This document shows positions 1-14,100 of a stretch of DNA of 64,000 nucleotides, piece after piece; position 1 is the stretch's first letter; each line of letters begins with the position of its first letter. Under the pieces are notes generated by a model. It did no database searches, had not been told where the DNA came from, and saw nothing but the letters and a program-made list of their open reading frames with translations. Source of the DNA: Astropecten irregularis (lineage: Eukaryota; Echinodermata; Asteroidea; Paxillosida; Astropectinidae). The stretch spans positions 3,658,001 through 3,722,000 of the forward strand of contig OZ020255.1 in NCBI GenBank assembly GCA_963971285.1. Direction: 5' to 3'. The position numbers and the translations under genes are program-made.

Positions 1-114
1 CCTCCTATTTCTAGGCTACCTCCATGATTTGGCCAAACAAAATGTGGAGATTGAAGAGGAATTGTTTAAATTATCGTGAGATCTCCGTTGTACTTGTAGC
101 TAGTTATGTTGCAA

Positions 115-163
115 ACCTAGACCGTCAACCCCAAAAGTAAAAAAAGGGAGTTCAGCGCCCCAG
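115..163 (+). repeat. Truncated copy of the 60-bp CTGGGG terminal module
   Basis: This piece matches the right-hand terminal module of the element at 4,961-5,986: ACCGTCAACCCCAAAA, an A-rich run, then GGGAGTTCAGCGCCCCAG, followed in both places by TTACT. The left part of the module is missing. It is therefore a fragment of the same family. Confidence 0.6.
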
Positions 164-1916
164 TTACTCATTTTTAATACTGGGTGGGTGGGTCTAACTA
201 AGTCGTCCGGTCATGTGTTTTCACCCGACATGTGTTTTCGCTCCCCAAATTCGACTCCCGTTTATCGCGAGATCGTGCGAGATTCTTTGTGATCAGTATC
301 CCTGAAGTGATGACTACACTCAGGGCTATCTCCGACATTCAGGATGTTGAGAATAAAGTTTCCAGTCGTGAGTGATACTCAAAAGTTAAAATATTCTGTG
401 ATTTTGGGTGTTTTTACTAATGCATTTTAAGGCTAATGTTCAAACGTTTATAAAAGACACAATCTGTGGTCAAATATTCCAAACTAAACTGTTGTCTGCT
501 CAAGCAACTTTCATTCTTCAGATGTCAGACGGCAGCCCATGTGACCCTGTTGCGATCTGGGTTTTTATGGCATGCCAATGAGACAAAAGTGTTAAAGTCT
601 TTCTCTAATTTGAGTGACAGTGTTTTGTTGTTCTCTTTTAAATTTTAACTTTGATAAGCTGATGTATCCATGTTTAGGCCTCTCATAAAGATGCCAGATA
701 TTATGAAAAATGCTGTGATAATATTTCGCATCAAGATAAACAATTAGATTTAATTTTATTTGCCTTTAAATATGTCATGCATGATATTGTTGATAAATTA
801 TCTATAATTCACAATCTTGGAATCAAGACTGTTTTAGAACCTTTTTAAAATAAACTCAATTGACCCAGCAAGAAGAATCGAGTCAGGACAATCTTCCAGC
901 TGTTTTTGAGTGACTAGGTGCGCCATAGCTACCCCAATGTCAATGAACTTTGCCGCTCAGGCAAGGGGGTGAAAACACATGACGTCACGTTATAGCGGAA
1001 TTGGTGTCCCTGTAAATGACGGACAATATTTTCAAAGAAAAGACTTGAACTTTGAGGATTTTTACAGATAATAATCTGGAAGTGTCCAGTTGAAAGGTGT
1101 GAGGAGTGATTTTCTGATATTCCACTTCGTTTCCATTTTTGAGAAACTTTCTTATTATCGGAGCGAGCGAAAACCGATAACTGCAGGATAATGCAGGCCA
1201 TATCATGATTCATGAATGAAGTCAGATGCCAAGAAAACAAGTTTTTAGCCAGCATGCAGCACTTTTGCATTTTCAAAATTGAATGAGGATTGGTAAGATG
1301 TAACATTATTTAAGACCCTCCCACACCAGCCTGCATCGTTTGTGCCCAACTAAAGTTGGGTATGACACGTGCCCCGAACACAGTTGGGGCATTTGGCCAC
1401 AGTTGGAAACGTAGGCCTAACGTTAGGCTACCTAACGTTAGCCACGGTTAGGGGGCCTACCTCGGGGGGCTCGGTCAGAGCGTTAGCATGGTCAGACTCA
1501 GTCAGAGCATGGAAAAAACAGTCAGAGGCTCGGTACTTGTCCCAGCGGTAGGATAGTAACTCAAAAGTGTCGTCCAACAAGCTAGCTGTTCTGAATACGT
1601 TTTCCCGATATACCAGTATACAGGCAGCACTTTACCGACATGAACGAAGTAAATCAGACCTCGAACTGTCGACCGAACATGCATATTACGCGCCCGCACG
1701 AACCATGTTAGTCAGGTTCCCTGAACAAGAATCTCAGACTATAAGATTTTTAATAAGAGTCGTCAGGGAATCTTTGGGCAGGGAAACTTCCTGGAAATGC
1801 ATTGTGGGGCCGTTTTACAGGGTGAGTTCGTTTAGCATCCACGAGTCTATACTAGGCAACCTCCTACCCTCTCACATGTTTTGTACAGTACTAGTTTAGT
1901 AAAACAGGCGAGGCAT

Positions 1917-1924
1917 TATAAAAA
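1917..1924 (+). promoter_or_regulatory. Possible TATA box for the sorcin gene
   Basis: TATAAAAA lies about 190 bp upstream of the predicted sorcin start codon, on the same strand. No initiator or transcript evidence is available, and A/T-rich octamers occur by chance, so this is only a candidate. Confidence 0.2.
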
Positions 1925-2106
1925 TGCACGCAACCCTTCCCAGGTCGGGGCTGCCTGTTGGAAGCTAAACGGACGCACCTTGAAGGGATAGGCAGTAGGT
2001 TGGGGTTGGCCGCTGTACTGTAGTTGTAAAAAGGTGGAAAGGTACACAGTAAACAGTTACGGTGAACAGGTGAATCGTTCCTGCTTTCCCTAAATTCAAG
2101 ATAAAG

Positions 2107-2142
2107 ATGGCTTACCCTGGATATGCCCCGCCTCCTCAAGCT
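2107..2142 (+). CDS. SRI: Sorcin coding exon 1
   Basis: It encodes [12 protein letters not shown]. The ATG is chosen because MAYPG is the conserved start of sorcin and grancalcin. The donor GTATGT follows immediately in phase 0. The 36-nt length makes this an unusually short tail for the family, and an additional small Gly/Pro-rich exon in the 10.8-kb intron cannot be excluded. Confidence 0.8.
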
Positions 2143-5100
2143 GTATGTAATTAATTTTATTTTTCCTTAGCATTCAGAATATTTAGATTTTCGTTATTAT
2201 TAACGTTAGGGCCTAACGAACTTTAGAGTAGGCCTACCCAGAGTTTTTCGGAACTAGAGATAGGCCCTAACTAGTTAGATGCTATGTGTTGCGTCTGGCC
2301 AGATGAAAGGGGCTACCTGATGTACCATGGAGGTAGAAATCTATTTCTACCTCCAAGCCTGTACATTTTATAGATGTTGTGGCGCATCCGGGAAGGGGGG
2401 GGGGGGGGGGGGGGGTGGAAGCATGATGGGTATAGACATGTGCAAATCCTATTAATAATAAGTATTATGCATGGATATCTCAACAATAATGAAATAACTT
2501 CCTAGGGCCATTGGGGTTTTTTGTACGTGTTGTAATTGTGCTTAAATTTGGTGTGCGATAAACGTTTACATGGTGTTCTTGTGGTGAAGGATATGCAGGA
2601 TGGTAAGAATGTGGGTAACGGTGTACAAGCAAGTCCGATACCTGTAAAGGGAATAAAAACAACTTAATAGTTTCTACTGTTCCAAAATGATACTTTTTAC
2701 TTTCAGCAAATGTTCCTGAGTCCTTAAATCCCCAAATAAAAGAATTTTGTGCAACATTTCAGAGTAAAAATACAATTTTCTTACCTGTTTGTTGCAAACT
2801 TCAAAACAGACAGACAAAACAGTTTTATTCCCTTTATAGGTATTGGACCTGCTTGTACACCGTTACCGTGGATAAGATATCCCTCCCCGCCAGTGACCAA
2901 TAAAAGACAACGACACCATGGACCGTGTGTTGAGTGGCCTGACATAAGAGTAACGTTTATATTTGGGAAAAGTCTGTTGACCTCCAAAGTATAAACAGTA
3001 TTTAAGATAATTATTTTTTTTTATCAATGAGGGTCCAAACGTGAAGCAGGAAGTATACTCTCCTCGCAATGGTGATTGCTTCATTGACATAATTATGTAT
3101 GTCATCACTCACAAGTGAAGCAAGTATGGGAGCAAGGGAACAACCTCTCGAGAGGAGTATCAAGGAAGGGGGAAGTGTCGTGGCAGTATTGGAATGCCCT
3201 TATAGGTACACTCCCCTAGAGAGTGTACCTATAAGGGCAATGTGCATCAGAATTCTGCACCAGATGCATGCGTATTTACTGTACGGTGTAAATTAATGAC
3301 CCAAAATTTCCCGATATTTGAGTATACTTTGGCATTACAAATCAACATTTTCTCTAAGCATGACACTGCTGAATTTGGTACGAGATGAACACGTCTACAG
3401 GGTAAATGTGCAATGATTCGGACACTTAAGCAATTTTGGATTATTTGACCTTCTTAATGTTTGTTTCTCTCAACTATTTTCACTTATGAACAACAAAGTG
3501 TAGTTATTATATTTATCCAAGTTGATATTTTATGAAAGTTTTTTGTGTCCTTGAAATGAAATTGACTTGAAAATAACCTTAATTTTTGCCATGATTCGGA
3601 CACCCTGTCCATTATTCGGACACACATGAAAAAAACATGCCTTGCAAAATTATACTACCTCATCAATGCAGTGGGCAAATTCTTTTAAGTTGCCACCATT
3701 TATTTTCCAAAAAAGTGTCATTTAACTGCTCAGACATGTCAGAACTCAAAAAAGAAAATTGGTGCATGGGCACATCCAGGACTTATTTTCAGAGTTTTTG
3801 AAGGCAATGCCCTGATAAAAACGGGCCATTCCAGCCATATCGTGAAATTGGACTCCAAATCCGTGCGCTCCCGTGCCACGGGCCGTGCGCACGACTCTAG
3901 TGTGTACAAAGTCAACTTGGCATAGATATTTGACTCCAGCTATTGACAAAATGATCGGCAGTCAATGGAGTGGAGTGTAAATTCGGGAGATGCCGGCATT
4001 TCTCCAATTAACTTCTAAAATTGAACATACAGAATATACCAGTTTCATATCAAACAAATCCTGTTAAATTTCATTAATTTTCTGTGTTTTTAATGCATTT
4101 TCTCACAACCCTATTTTTAACAGGGCTCTTATTAGTCTTAACTTCTTAAGGATCACACTTTTTTGAAACTTGAGGCTGCACCCCTATTTCCTATCAGAAA
4201 ATGTGACATTTTATAATAGGAATTGGATCATGTATGTGGCACCGTTGTTAAGTCTAATAGGCCCTAGTGCACCTATCGGAAAGAATTCCACTGATGACTA
4301 TAATTTGTGCACAACTCTATAGAACCAACAGAGGGCGTTTTGAGCAAACTGGCTGTGTACAGTTTGTAGGTAAAAAGAACCCTATAAAACTCACTTTTCA
4401 GATATGCTACGCAAGTTTTCCACACCTGACATGCCTGAGATTGAAGTTTATCATAATTTGTATCCAATAAGTTAACTCTTGAAGGATATAATCCATTTTC
4501 CGTAATGGTGATCAGTGGAATTCTTTCCCATTTGCATTTGAATGCTTCCGAAAACGTTGCTTCCGAAGACCTGCCGAAGATGACGTTCTTTGTGACGTCA
4601 CAGGTCATTTAAATAAAGTAATAAAATTCACCTTTTGGCTCAGATATATACATGTACTGTTTCGTATGTTTTTCAGCGTTTCAAACCCTCTTGAAACCAT
4701 TCTAAGGCGTTCCATGCGATACAATGTCAAAATGTTGGCTACAACATACATATCTGGGGCATTTTTGGTCATTACCTGTTTTTTTTCTATGAAAGGAATT
4801 AAGAGTGTTCCGATAAAGCCCTAGTCGTGTGCAGCGCCACCTACCGGCGGTTCCGGGAACATTGCGTCCAGTAAAAAACTAGTCTAAGTAGGCCCTAGTA
4901 AGTTACGGTAGTTAATAGGCCTAACTCAGTAGAAGGCCTAGTTAGTAGTAACAGTATAAACTGGGGTGCTGAACTCCCTTAATTTTGACTTATGGGGTTG
5001 ACAGTCGGTCAGCGCCCCAGAGAATTATATTGGTTAAAATGTATTGTACACAGAAACTAAATTTTTTCACGGCACTTTCGCCGAAAATGTCCCCAAATGA

Positions 5101-8100
5101 CAACAAAAACATCACAAACAGAATTGAAACTCGCTCCATTGCTTCTACGAAAGTCAGAGATGAAATGCAGCATATTCATTTGTACTCACGATCATTCCTT
5201 ATTTGGTGAAAATTTATTTTGTGTGGCTCTGCTCCACTCAAAATGGCGGTCACGACGTCAGTGCATGAATATTAATTTTGGTAATTTGCATACTATGCGG
5301 ACATGTCAATACGTACATTGTAGATCACTTTGCCTTGGCAAAATTTCCGGCCCCCATATTATGTACTGTAACACGGATGGGAACAGTGCCGTGTGACGTG
5401 TGTGATAAGCACCGTGCTGATTGACGTCACGGAAACCATGTGCTGGCCCAACTCGTTACGCACGCACGCAGGGCCGTTGCAGGCACGTACGGAGCACGCA
5501 TATAATATGCGAAGTGCCTATTCAAGCACACAGGGTGTACGACTACGAAACGACCAACGGTTGGCCGTACGACAACTCCGGCGACCATGCAATTCTATGC
5601 ATATTCATGTGCCGCTCTTAGTATACAAATTACATGTATACACAACCAACAGACCCAACACACGTTGCTATGAATATTCAACGACCTACAATCACGCTCA
5701 GACGGTGGCGTGGTTTCGCGGTAAAATGGCAACAAAAAATACAGCTGACCAAAATATGCAGCCTATTTATTTGTACTCATTCTGTGTGATGAAAATCAAT
5801 GTTTTCCAATGGAAAACCAGACGACCACGATCGGAAGGTGGCCATCTTGTGTGGCTCTGCTCCACACATTTTGGCCGGCCTCCTGACTGTGCGCATGTCA
5901 CAACACATTTAACCTTTATGTGATTCTCTGGGGTGCTAGACCGACCGTCAACCCCAAAATTAAAAAAAGGGAGTTCAGCGCCCCAGTTACTGGATCTAGT
6001 GCATACTGATCTCCATGTTTTAACTGATTCTTACAACAGGGTCTCAAAATGAAATGTGTGTGAAATTACCTGGAAGAGAACAATATTCCTCATATCAAAA
6101 AGTGCACAACAGCTAGCTATAGGCGGCCGTTGACCAAGCACATGCCTTGAATTGCTGGGGTTTTTTCCAAGTCTGGTCCTGAGGCGTGAGAAAATGGTTG
6201 CTGGGCGTGTGAGCGTGAGAGAGAGCCCTGAGACGTGACTGTCACGCCAGAGGGTAGGCCAAGTAGGTAGGCCTTGTAGGAATGCCCGGTACTTACTGAC
6301 TTAGTACTAGTAGTAGGCCTAGGCCTGAATTTCTCGAACTGTGGACATCCTCTTCCATCATTTTGACAATGTCCAATTGTACCTTCAGTACGAAACCCTG
6401 GAGACTAGCCACCATAAATGAGGCTGACTGGTCGTCGTCCCAGTCGTTGGCCATACGACATGGTTCAAAATTACGTGATAAAGCGCCATAGGTTTCTCAA
6501 AAAATGAGCGGAAATTTGCCGGATGACGTGAGAAGGTGCCCTGCTTCACGACACTCAGTCTCCTGTAGTCTTTCAAAGCTACCTCACCGTCAAAACGGTC
6601 AGGCATAATGCTAGGCCACCTCACCCCGGGCCTGAGCTGTGCCTCATTTGCACCACAGCTGCAGTTGGATTGATGCCTCATACATGTGATTGTCATAAAA
6701 GGCTGTGGTTTAGAATGGGGAGGCACCTCAAGCCTTTCCCCATTGATCAACTCTGCTTTTTTCTCTCTTTCCTCAACTTTATCCCCAGCTGCTGGGAGTA
6801 GTAACAGGCATACAGCCTTACTGGTGAACCCCCCTCGGCCCTCCTACATGTATGGAGGTCTGTCCCCTGATCCTTGGCGAGAGGTCGGAAGGGACCTTTT
6901 CATTAGTATTCTTTTTATCAGCAAGGCCCCATTCTTCAGCAAGTGGGGATTCGGCTGGACCGTTGAGTTTCTCTCCTGAAGACCTAGCTATGCTGTTCAT
7001 TGCCTGCTGCAGCTCGGCCTATACTGGCCCGAACTTTAATAGCCAGTTCGTTGATCTTGCATTGCAACCAGCTGTCCCCTCCACCCGAGGTGATGGCTGT
7101 ACTGCGCACCTCACATTCATGAACGGAGGTGTCAATGCCTCCTGCATTTACCCTTTCCTTTAGGGTTATTAGCAGCATCCATTGTGTGTGTATGTCAGTT
7201 CTCTCATCAGGATAATGTAAAGTTCAGTGAAACGGACCTCCGTGTACCTCAAGGGAGGACTAAAAAAAAGTCCTCTTCTCGATACAAAAATTATAATTAA
7301 TCTTTTCATATTATTCTTTTCATATCTCAGAATAATTCAGTCGTGAATCCACAATTCATCCTAAAACCAAACGTTTTTGGAAATTCTTTAGACTTTACAT
7401 GCAGACAACTTCGCTCTTCTACTGCGGAAAGCAAGGAGAAGAGAGATATTTTTTATGGTTATTACGAAAGGCAATGCACCACAAATTGCATTCGTGTGGG
7501 CTGTGCTCGGACACTATTTGGCAGCGGACACTATTTGGCATGACACCTTTTTAACAACATTTGGTCCTTTTTCTTTAAAAACAAATCACTTTGGACAAAC
7601 AGTTTTACGGTTACCCAGGTTCTCAAAGATTATACTCAACACCAGCATTACATTGCACGCAGTGACCGGGGCGCTGTAATCTGAACGCTGAAATGTCCCA
7701 TTTTTTATTGATGGTTGTAATACCAGCATTACACCAACTTGTTGTTTACGCCTAATTTATATCAATTCACATATTTACCCTTAGTGTTTGTGTTAAGTCA
7801 TGGAGGTACATGTAAAAATACATACATAGAAATGTGTGTTAACAGATCGCTGACGTAACATCCTCAACATACTAACAACATCTGCAGGACGTGATAAAGC
7901 GACATGGGGTTTCTAAGAAAAAAAACGAGCAGAAATTTGCTGGATGACGTGAGAAGGTGCCCTGCTTCACGACACCAGTGACAGATGATGCCTCGTTCAA
8001 GACGTTAGAAAGCGCGATAATTTCCTGTCATGATCAGTGGATGATGGTTTATAATGCTACTTTGGATAATTTGGGTGGCGAGTGATGCTTACACTCGCTG

Positions 8101-11100
8101 TGTCTTACTTTTCTAGCATCGAAGCCTCAATTGGCTTCTAAAATCCCATCCTACTATCAGACTATTAACTCACACTTCACTGACTTCCTTGTCAACCCAA
8201 ATAGATCTTCCTTTTTTTCTCACCCCAACCAATTTCCTTGAAGTCACTCAAATCTGTAATGGTCAATGAAAGCTGTGGGTTTTATGACATCAGTCCATCT
8301 GTTATTAAATCAGTCATTTCATCTCTCATTTACCTTAGGTACAGGCTCTTTTCCTTCTTATCTTAAAGTTGCTAAAATAATTCCCATCTTCAAAAATGGA
8401 GATACCGGTAAATGTCACATCAGCAATACCTATTTCTATACTCCCTTGCTTTTCTATATCTTACTATAATAGGCTCTATAAGTTCATCTCTCAGTTTCAT
8501 CTGAACCAATCATTCTACAGACATGACACTTTTTCAATTTGTTGCTCGCGATCTCTCCAAAGCATTTGACAATTGATCATTCTGTTTTTCACAAACTCTC
8601 TTTCTATGGCATACGTGGCATTTGTACATGTACTTAAATGGCTTTCTTCATATCTCGCCAACAGGCAACAGTACACTTCTTTCAAAAACGTTAACTATCA
8701 TGGCATTCCACAAAGCTCCATTCTTGGTCCCCTTCTTTTCCTGCTTTACATCAACGACTTGAATGTTTCCTATTCTTATCTTTCTTTCACACTTTTCAAA
8801 TGACACAACTATTTCTTATTCTGACTTCAATATATACAAACATCATGAATACCGAACTGACCAAAGTCTCTTCCCGGTTCAAAGCCAACAAACTTTCTCT
8901 CAATCACAGTAAAACTAAATTCATGCTCTTCAGGAAATCCCCTCATCACCCTAACAACACACCTATTCTCCTTGAATATTCTCCTATCAGCAAAGTCCAC
9001 TCTCTAAACTTTTTTATGCACCGTCATCGACGATAAGCTATCTTGGTCCGACCACATCTATTCCACCACTGAAACAATTTCACACAGCACTTGTATCATG
9101 TTTAAGATTCATGCTTTTCTTCCTCCTAACTTTATACTTTATATAACTCTCTCATCCTTCCCTATTTCGACTATTGTAAAATCACATCGACTCACACTTC
9201 TAGTAACAAACTCCATTCACTTATCACTGTCAAAAAAGAGCTACTAGGATTTACACATACTCACACCCTCGGGAGCACACTGCGCCCCTTTTTATCAATT
9301 ACATACTCTAGCACTTCCAGATATCAACAAACTTCATACAGGCATCTTTATGACGTACAAATTTACTGACAACTTACTACATGTACCTTCATCCTTTACT
9401 TTTCATTTTTCACTCCAATTTGTGACACTCATGGGTATCCCACTAGCTCACGCACAAAGCACAGTCATTGGCAAACTGCAGTTCAGTGATCAGCTCCTCA
9501 ATGGTCCCCCTGGTCTGTGCAATTACAGTAGGCAGCGGAGATTGAAGTTACTGCCATCTGTTCTAAAGCGGATATGTAGATGCCATCTGCTATGTCTTCC
9601 TTTGCCTCACAAATCATCATGCTGAAGAATATGGAGAACAAAGTTGGAGCAAGCACACATCCCTGTTTGACATCATTTAAGATAGGTGAAAGTGTCAGAA
9701 TGTGAACCATTGTGCTTGACCTATCCTTCATGCATTTAGCAGTTCTAAGATGTTAAGGAACTTTGGGGCAACCAAGGCATTCCAGAATCTTCCAGAGACC
9801 TTCTTTGCTCATGGTGTCAAACTAAAGGCTACATACAGGCCCATGTTCTCTGGGCCCAATTTTATGCAATCCATAACAGCCTATTCTTGTGCTTATGTGC
9901 ACTGCAATGCGTGAAATCTATTTCGTGGAATCCGTAAGCAAGACTTTCGATTAGCAAAGAATTTCTAGGGTACATGTTACTGTGATTATTTTCTGCTAAC
10001 ACGCTAGCGAGAAAGACAGCTCTCTTCACTCTTCAGTCCTGTCTAGTACACTAACCATAACCAAAAAAATCTCCTACCGTAAGCGAAGAATTGTTGGTAA
10101 CAGTAATGGATTTCATGAAATTGGGCCCAGTTCTTTTCACTTCTCCTGGATCTGCCTCTACATGAAGACCATATCTGTGCTACCTCTGTTTGTTCGAAAA
10201 CCGCACAGACTCTCTGGTGTGTTTGCCTCAGTGTCTGTGGGGATTAGTCTATTCAACAGCAGGCGGCCCTGGATTTTGCTTGCTATGGAGAGCAGGGTAA
10301 TGCCACGGTAATTTGAGCAGTCCGATTTTTCACCTTTGGTTTGTGTAAAGGGGAACGATGATGACAAGTTATTTGGCGACCAGCGCTGAACGTCTCTGAG
10401 GGCGATCACTGCCCTCTGAATCCATCATTGTGCGTACATTCCAGCACGCGAGTTTCAAAATCTTCTTCTTTGTCGCACCGCGTAGTGAGTTGACCTGTTG
10501 GCAGCGGTGTGCCAACCAGGTTGAGATGAGACAAGCTATTTTTGGGCCACCTTTTCTAGGCCTGTTTCCATGGAGAGCAAGCAGAGCTGTCCCTGAAGAG
10601 GGCTGCTTGGTCGCTCAGGGCAGTGCCAGATGAGGTTAGCTGAAAGTATGTATCATTAAGACCAACTTTCTTTGACCAGAAGTATAGCACAAATTTCTTT
10701 ATTTATCCACGTCACATATACCGTAAATTGAACATTTAAAGCGACAAATAGAGTTTCTGAAAATGAAAAAGAAAAGCAGGCGCAGACAAAAGACCATGCA
10801 TATGTACGCCTCCATGGCTTTTAATTTGATTGCAAAATGGTTTGTGTGCACATGTGGTCGGAATGCTTAATGAATACACTGTTTATAGCTAGCCCATTTT
10901 GAGTGCCGGCTAATATACTTATTGTGAAGTGTAGCAAGCGGAACTCTCGCCCCTCACGGCCAGGGTCCAGGAGATAATACATGATAGCTATGAAAAGCAA
11001 GTCCGTATGTATGTGAGCATGTCACAGCAATATTCTGTTTTGTTATCGGGGATCTGGTCATTATATCTTTCCAAATTTGTCTCCAAGTTATTTTCAAGAT

Positions 11101-14100
11101 TTGTTTTGCCGGTCGGCAATATGATTTTTCATCTTGAATGCTGGTCGGAAAGGCTGAGTGCCGGATGTCCCCGACCGGTGCTGACCAGCGTGGCTAGAAC
11201 ACTGCCTATACACGAAATAGAACGCCCTATTAAACAAATCCTGAATGCACAAAAATGAAAAAGAATGTGATAATGAGGAAAAAGAAAGCAGAGTTTGCAC
11301 AGAGTTGAAAAATCTGTCGGAATCTGAATGCGTTTTAATGAAAAATGAACGTTCTTTTGCTGAAATTGGCCGGGAAAACCAATAATATGAAATTGATGAC
11401 TTTATGATGATGTTATTGCAGCACTTTTCAATGATTTCAATGAAATCATGTGTAGGGTTTACTAGAATGTACTCCATCATGTCACAAGATGATGTAATGA
11501 TGATTTTAAAAAACCCTTCGAGTTTACTTAAAGTGCTAAGATTAAAAAATGTGTACAGTAGTTGGGTCTGTCCAGACTAATGTATACATTTGATAACTTC
11601 TGGTGTGTAACGGGGGAAGTGGCTTTAAAATCAGGTTTTTATGCTAAATTTTGTTTCCTAAACATTCCTGTATTCATTCGTAGTTAAACTGAAAAATGAA
11701 TATAGGCTGATTCACTGGATAAGTAGGAAATTATAAGGTCATCTTTAAGATGAAATTAATGATAAAGTTTGTCATAAGGACAGACATTCTTGTATAGTGC
11801 AAGTATATTCTTGTCATAATTCAATGCAGACTTGTTACATTATATTACTTTAGTGAAGTGCAAATTTCATCACTAAAAATTAAAGCAACCTATTTGTTAT
11901 TTATGAAATTAGGATGAGTCTTGAATACTGTTCCAATACTTGTCCCAAAATGTCTGTCCCCGTAATAAACGTGAAATCTTGAAGATGTAGACACTGTATT
12001 CAAAAATACCTCGAAATAATAAACTACATGTACACCTAATTGACCAGTAGTCATCTCAGAATGGACAGCTTTGCATAAGGAACAAAATTTGGGATAATAA
12101 ATTATTTTCATTACTAATTTCCAGCATTTAATTATGAAATGTCTGTCCATGTTACAAATGTTACATCTTAAAGATGATCCTCTGTTATATCTTGAGTGCT
12201 TCGAAATCTATCAAACGTTTTGGCTGGCCAAGTTCTTACAAGTATATAGGTTGTAGTTAAAGAGAAAACATGGCAAATTACTTGCTGTTCCAACTCCTGT
12301 GCTTGGTTCCCTCCAAAAGTCACACAAATGTATGCATTAGTGTGGACAGACCCAGAATGTGTTTATGTAAATGCTGTTAATATGCAAATTAGGCTTGCCC
12401 TTCACCGACGTGGATGAGCACTGTATACTCAGTGCTTGTGAGAGCACGTGAGAAAAAATCACATGCTTGCTCAGGTGGGATTCGAACCCACGACCTCCTG
12501 CTTACTAGTGCAGATGCCTTACCTGCTAGGCCACCGAGCTACATGTAGCTGGGGTCTGCAGGGTGAATCAAATCCAATTTGCGTATTATCTATTTCCCGA
12601 CCAAAATCATTTAATATTCATAAATGCTGTTACATATGAATCTGTATTGTTCCTATTCATTATTTTAAAAACCCTTTATTAGATATTGATGTAATAATAG
12701 ATATTGATGGATTGGACATGCTTCTTAAATTCATAACGTTCATTCATAACGTGTACATCAAGCACATACATGTATACATAGGAACACTGCGGTGTGCTTT
12801 TTAATTGATTGAAATAATAGTTATCGTTGAAAGATAACGTAACAGTCATGCAGAATGGTTATCAACACACAATTATAAATGTAATTTGTATACAGACACA
12901 ATATAAAGATGCCCAACAAATCTTCAGCATGATAAACCCAGATTAACTTTTTTTTCTGCTTCTTTCAGGATCCCCTGTATGGATATTTTCAAGCAGTCGC
13001 AGGACAGGTGAGTTGTCCATTTACAACAGATTTTGTATTACTATACCTCATAAATATTCATGACCCATTTATAGCTGAATCCCAATTGGTCAAATCTTCA
13101 TCACATGCCAGAAGATATATTTGCTGGTCATCAGCCAATTGTAACTTACCAGTAGACATGAGCCAGATATTCATTCATTTATTCAAGTAATTTATTATAC
13201 TTACAAACCTGCAATACACTATTACAACAACATGTACATGTAGTAATGAATGGATTTGGAAGAAACTGATGTGAACCTTTTGTGTGATTTAACAGGACGG
13301 GCAGATTGAACCAATTGAATTACAGCAATGTCTTACATCATCAGGCATAGCAGGATCATACCAACGTAGGTCTTTCATTCTTTACAATGGCAGACTTTTG
13401 AGAACCGGTCTTCAAGTCAACAGTGCACGTGCACGTAATTGTGAGCATGCGCGCATTGTTTTTCGCGTGCGCTGTTTGTTGACTTGAAGACCGGTTCTCA
13501 AAAGTCTCCCATTCACTTAATTTATTAGTTCTGTAGCGAAAATTGGTTCTTGTTTACCTTTTTATAATCCATGCTTGCGTCTGCAGCTACGAGCTCCTGC
13601 GTGCGCATGGCTTCTAAATTGCGTCATCAAGTTGGCTATTTTTATCCTATAATTGGGCGCCTTTGCCACACGCCCGCGGCAGTGTATGTGTGTGTGTGTA
13701 GCATTATTTGTGCGCTTTTGGGCTTGTTATAAGTGGTTGCATATTAGCTTCCAATTGGGGGCTCAGGGATTTCTCTTTACACAAAATGTAGACCACGTTG
13801 GGCGCTTTTCACGCCCAAAGTTGTAGCGCAAAATTTAATGGTTGCTACGAACGCGCTAAGTAAACTTTTTCTCTCACTTGTCAAGTTGCTGCCAATCACG
13901 AGAGTTGTGCGCATGCTGTGCGGCGTTATTGTAAGGACAGTCTTTGTTCATCAATAATGGTAGACTAAATTCAAGCAGTCATTTCTTGGATGCTAGACGA
14001 ATTATGGTAAGCTTGTATTTGTCATTATAATCTTTCTGTGAATATTTGGCGAATATTTGGAATTGTTTTAAGAGAGTGAATTGTCACGATTTGTGTCACT

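Larger units (their letters stand above)
1..2106. other. Upstream region of the sorcin gene, no coding exon recognised
   Basis: No coding exon is recognisable. The stretch holds a truncated repeat module near 115-163, short AACGTTAG-containing palindromic repeats around 1,405-1,450, and the presumed promoter and 5' UTR of the sorcin gene near its right end. The short open frames here have no recognisable similarity and overlap each other on both strands. Confidence 0.5.

Noticed and set aside
5393-5923. 176-codon plus-strand open frame as a gene
   Set aside because: It lies wholly inside the interior of a non-autonomous DNA element, has no recognisable domain and overlaps other frames. It is probably a chance frame.
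11094-11480. 128-codon minus-strand open frame as a gene
   Set aside because: No recognisable domain, A/T-rich composition like the intron around it, and no splice or promoter support.
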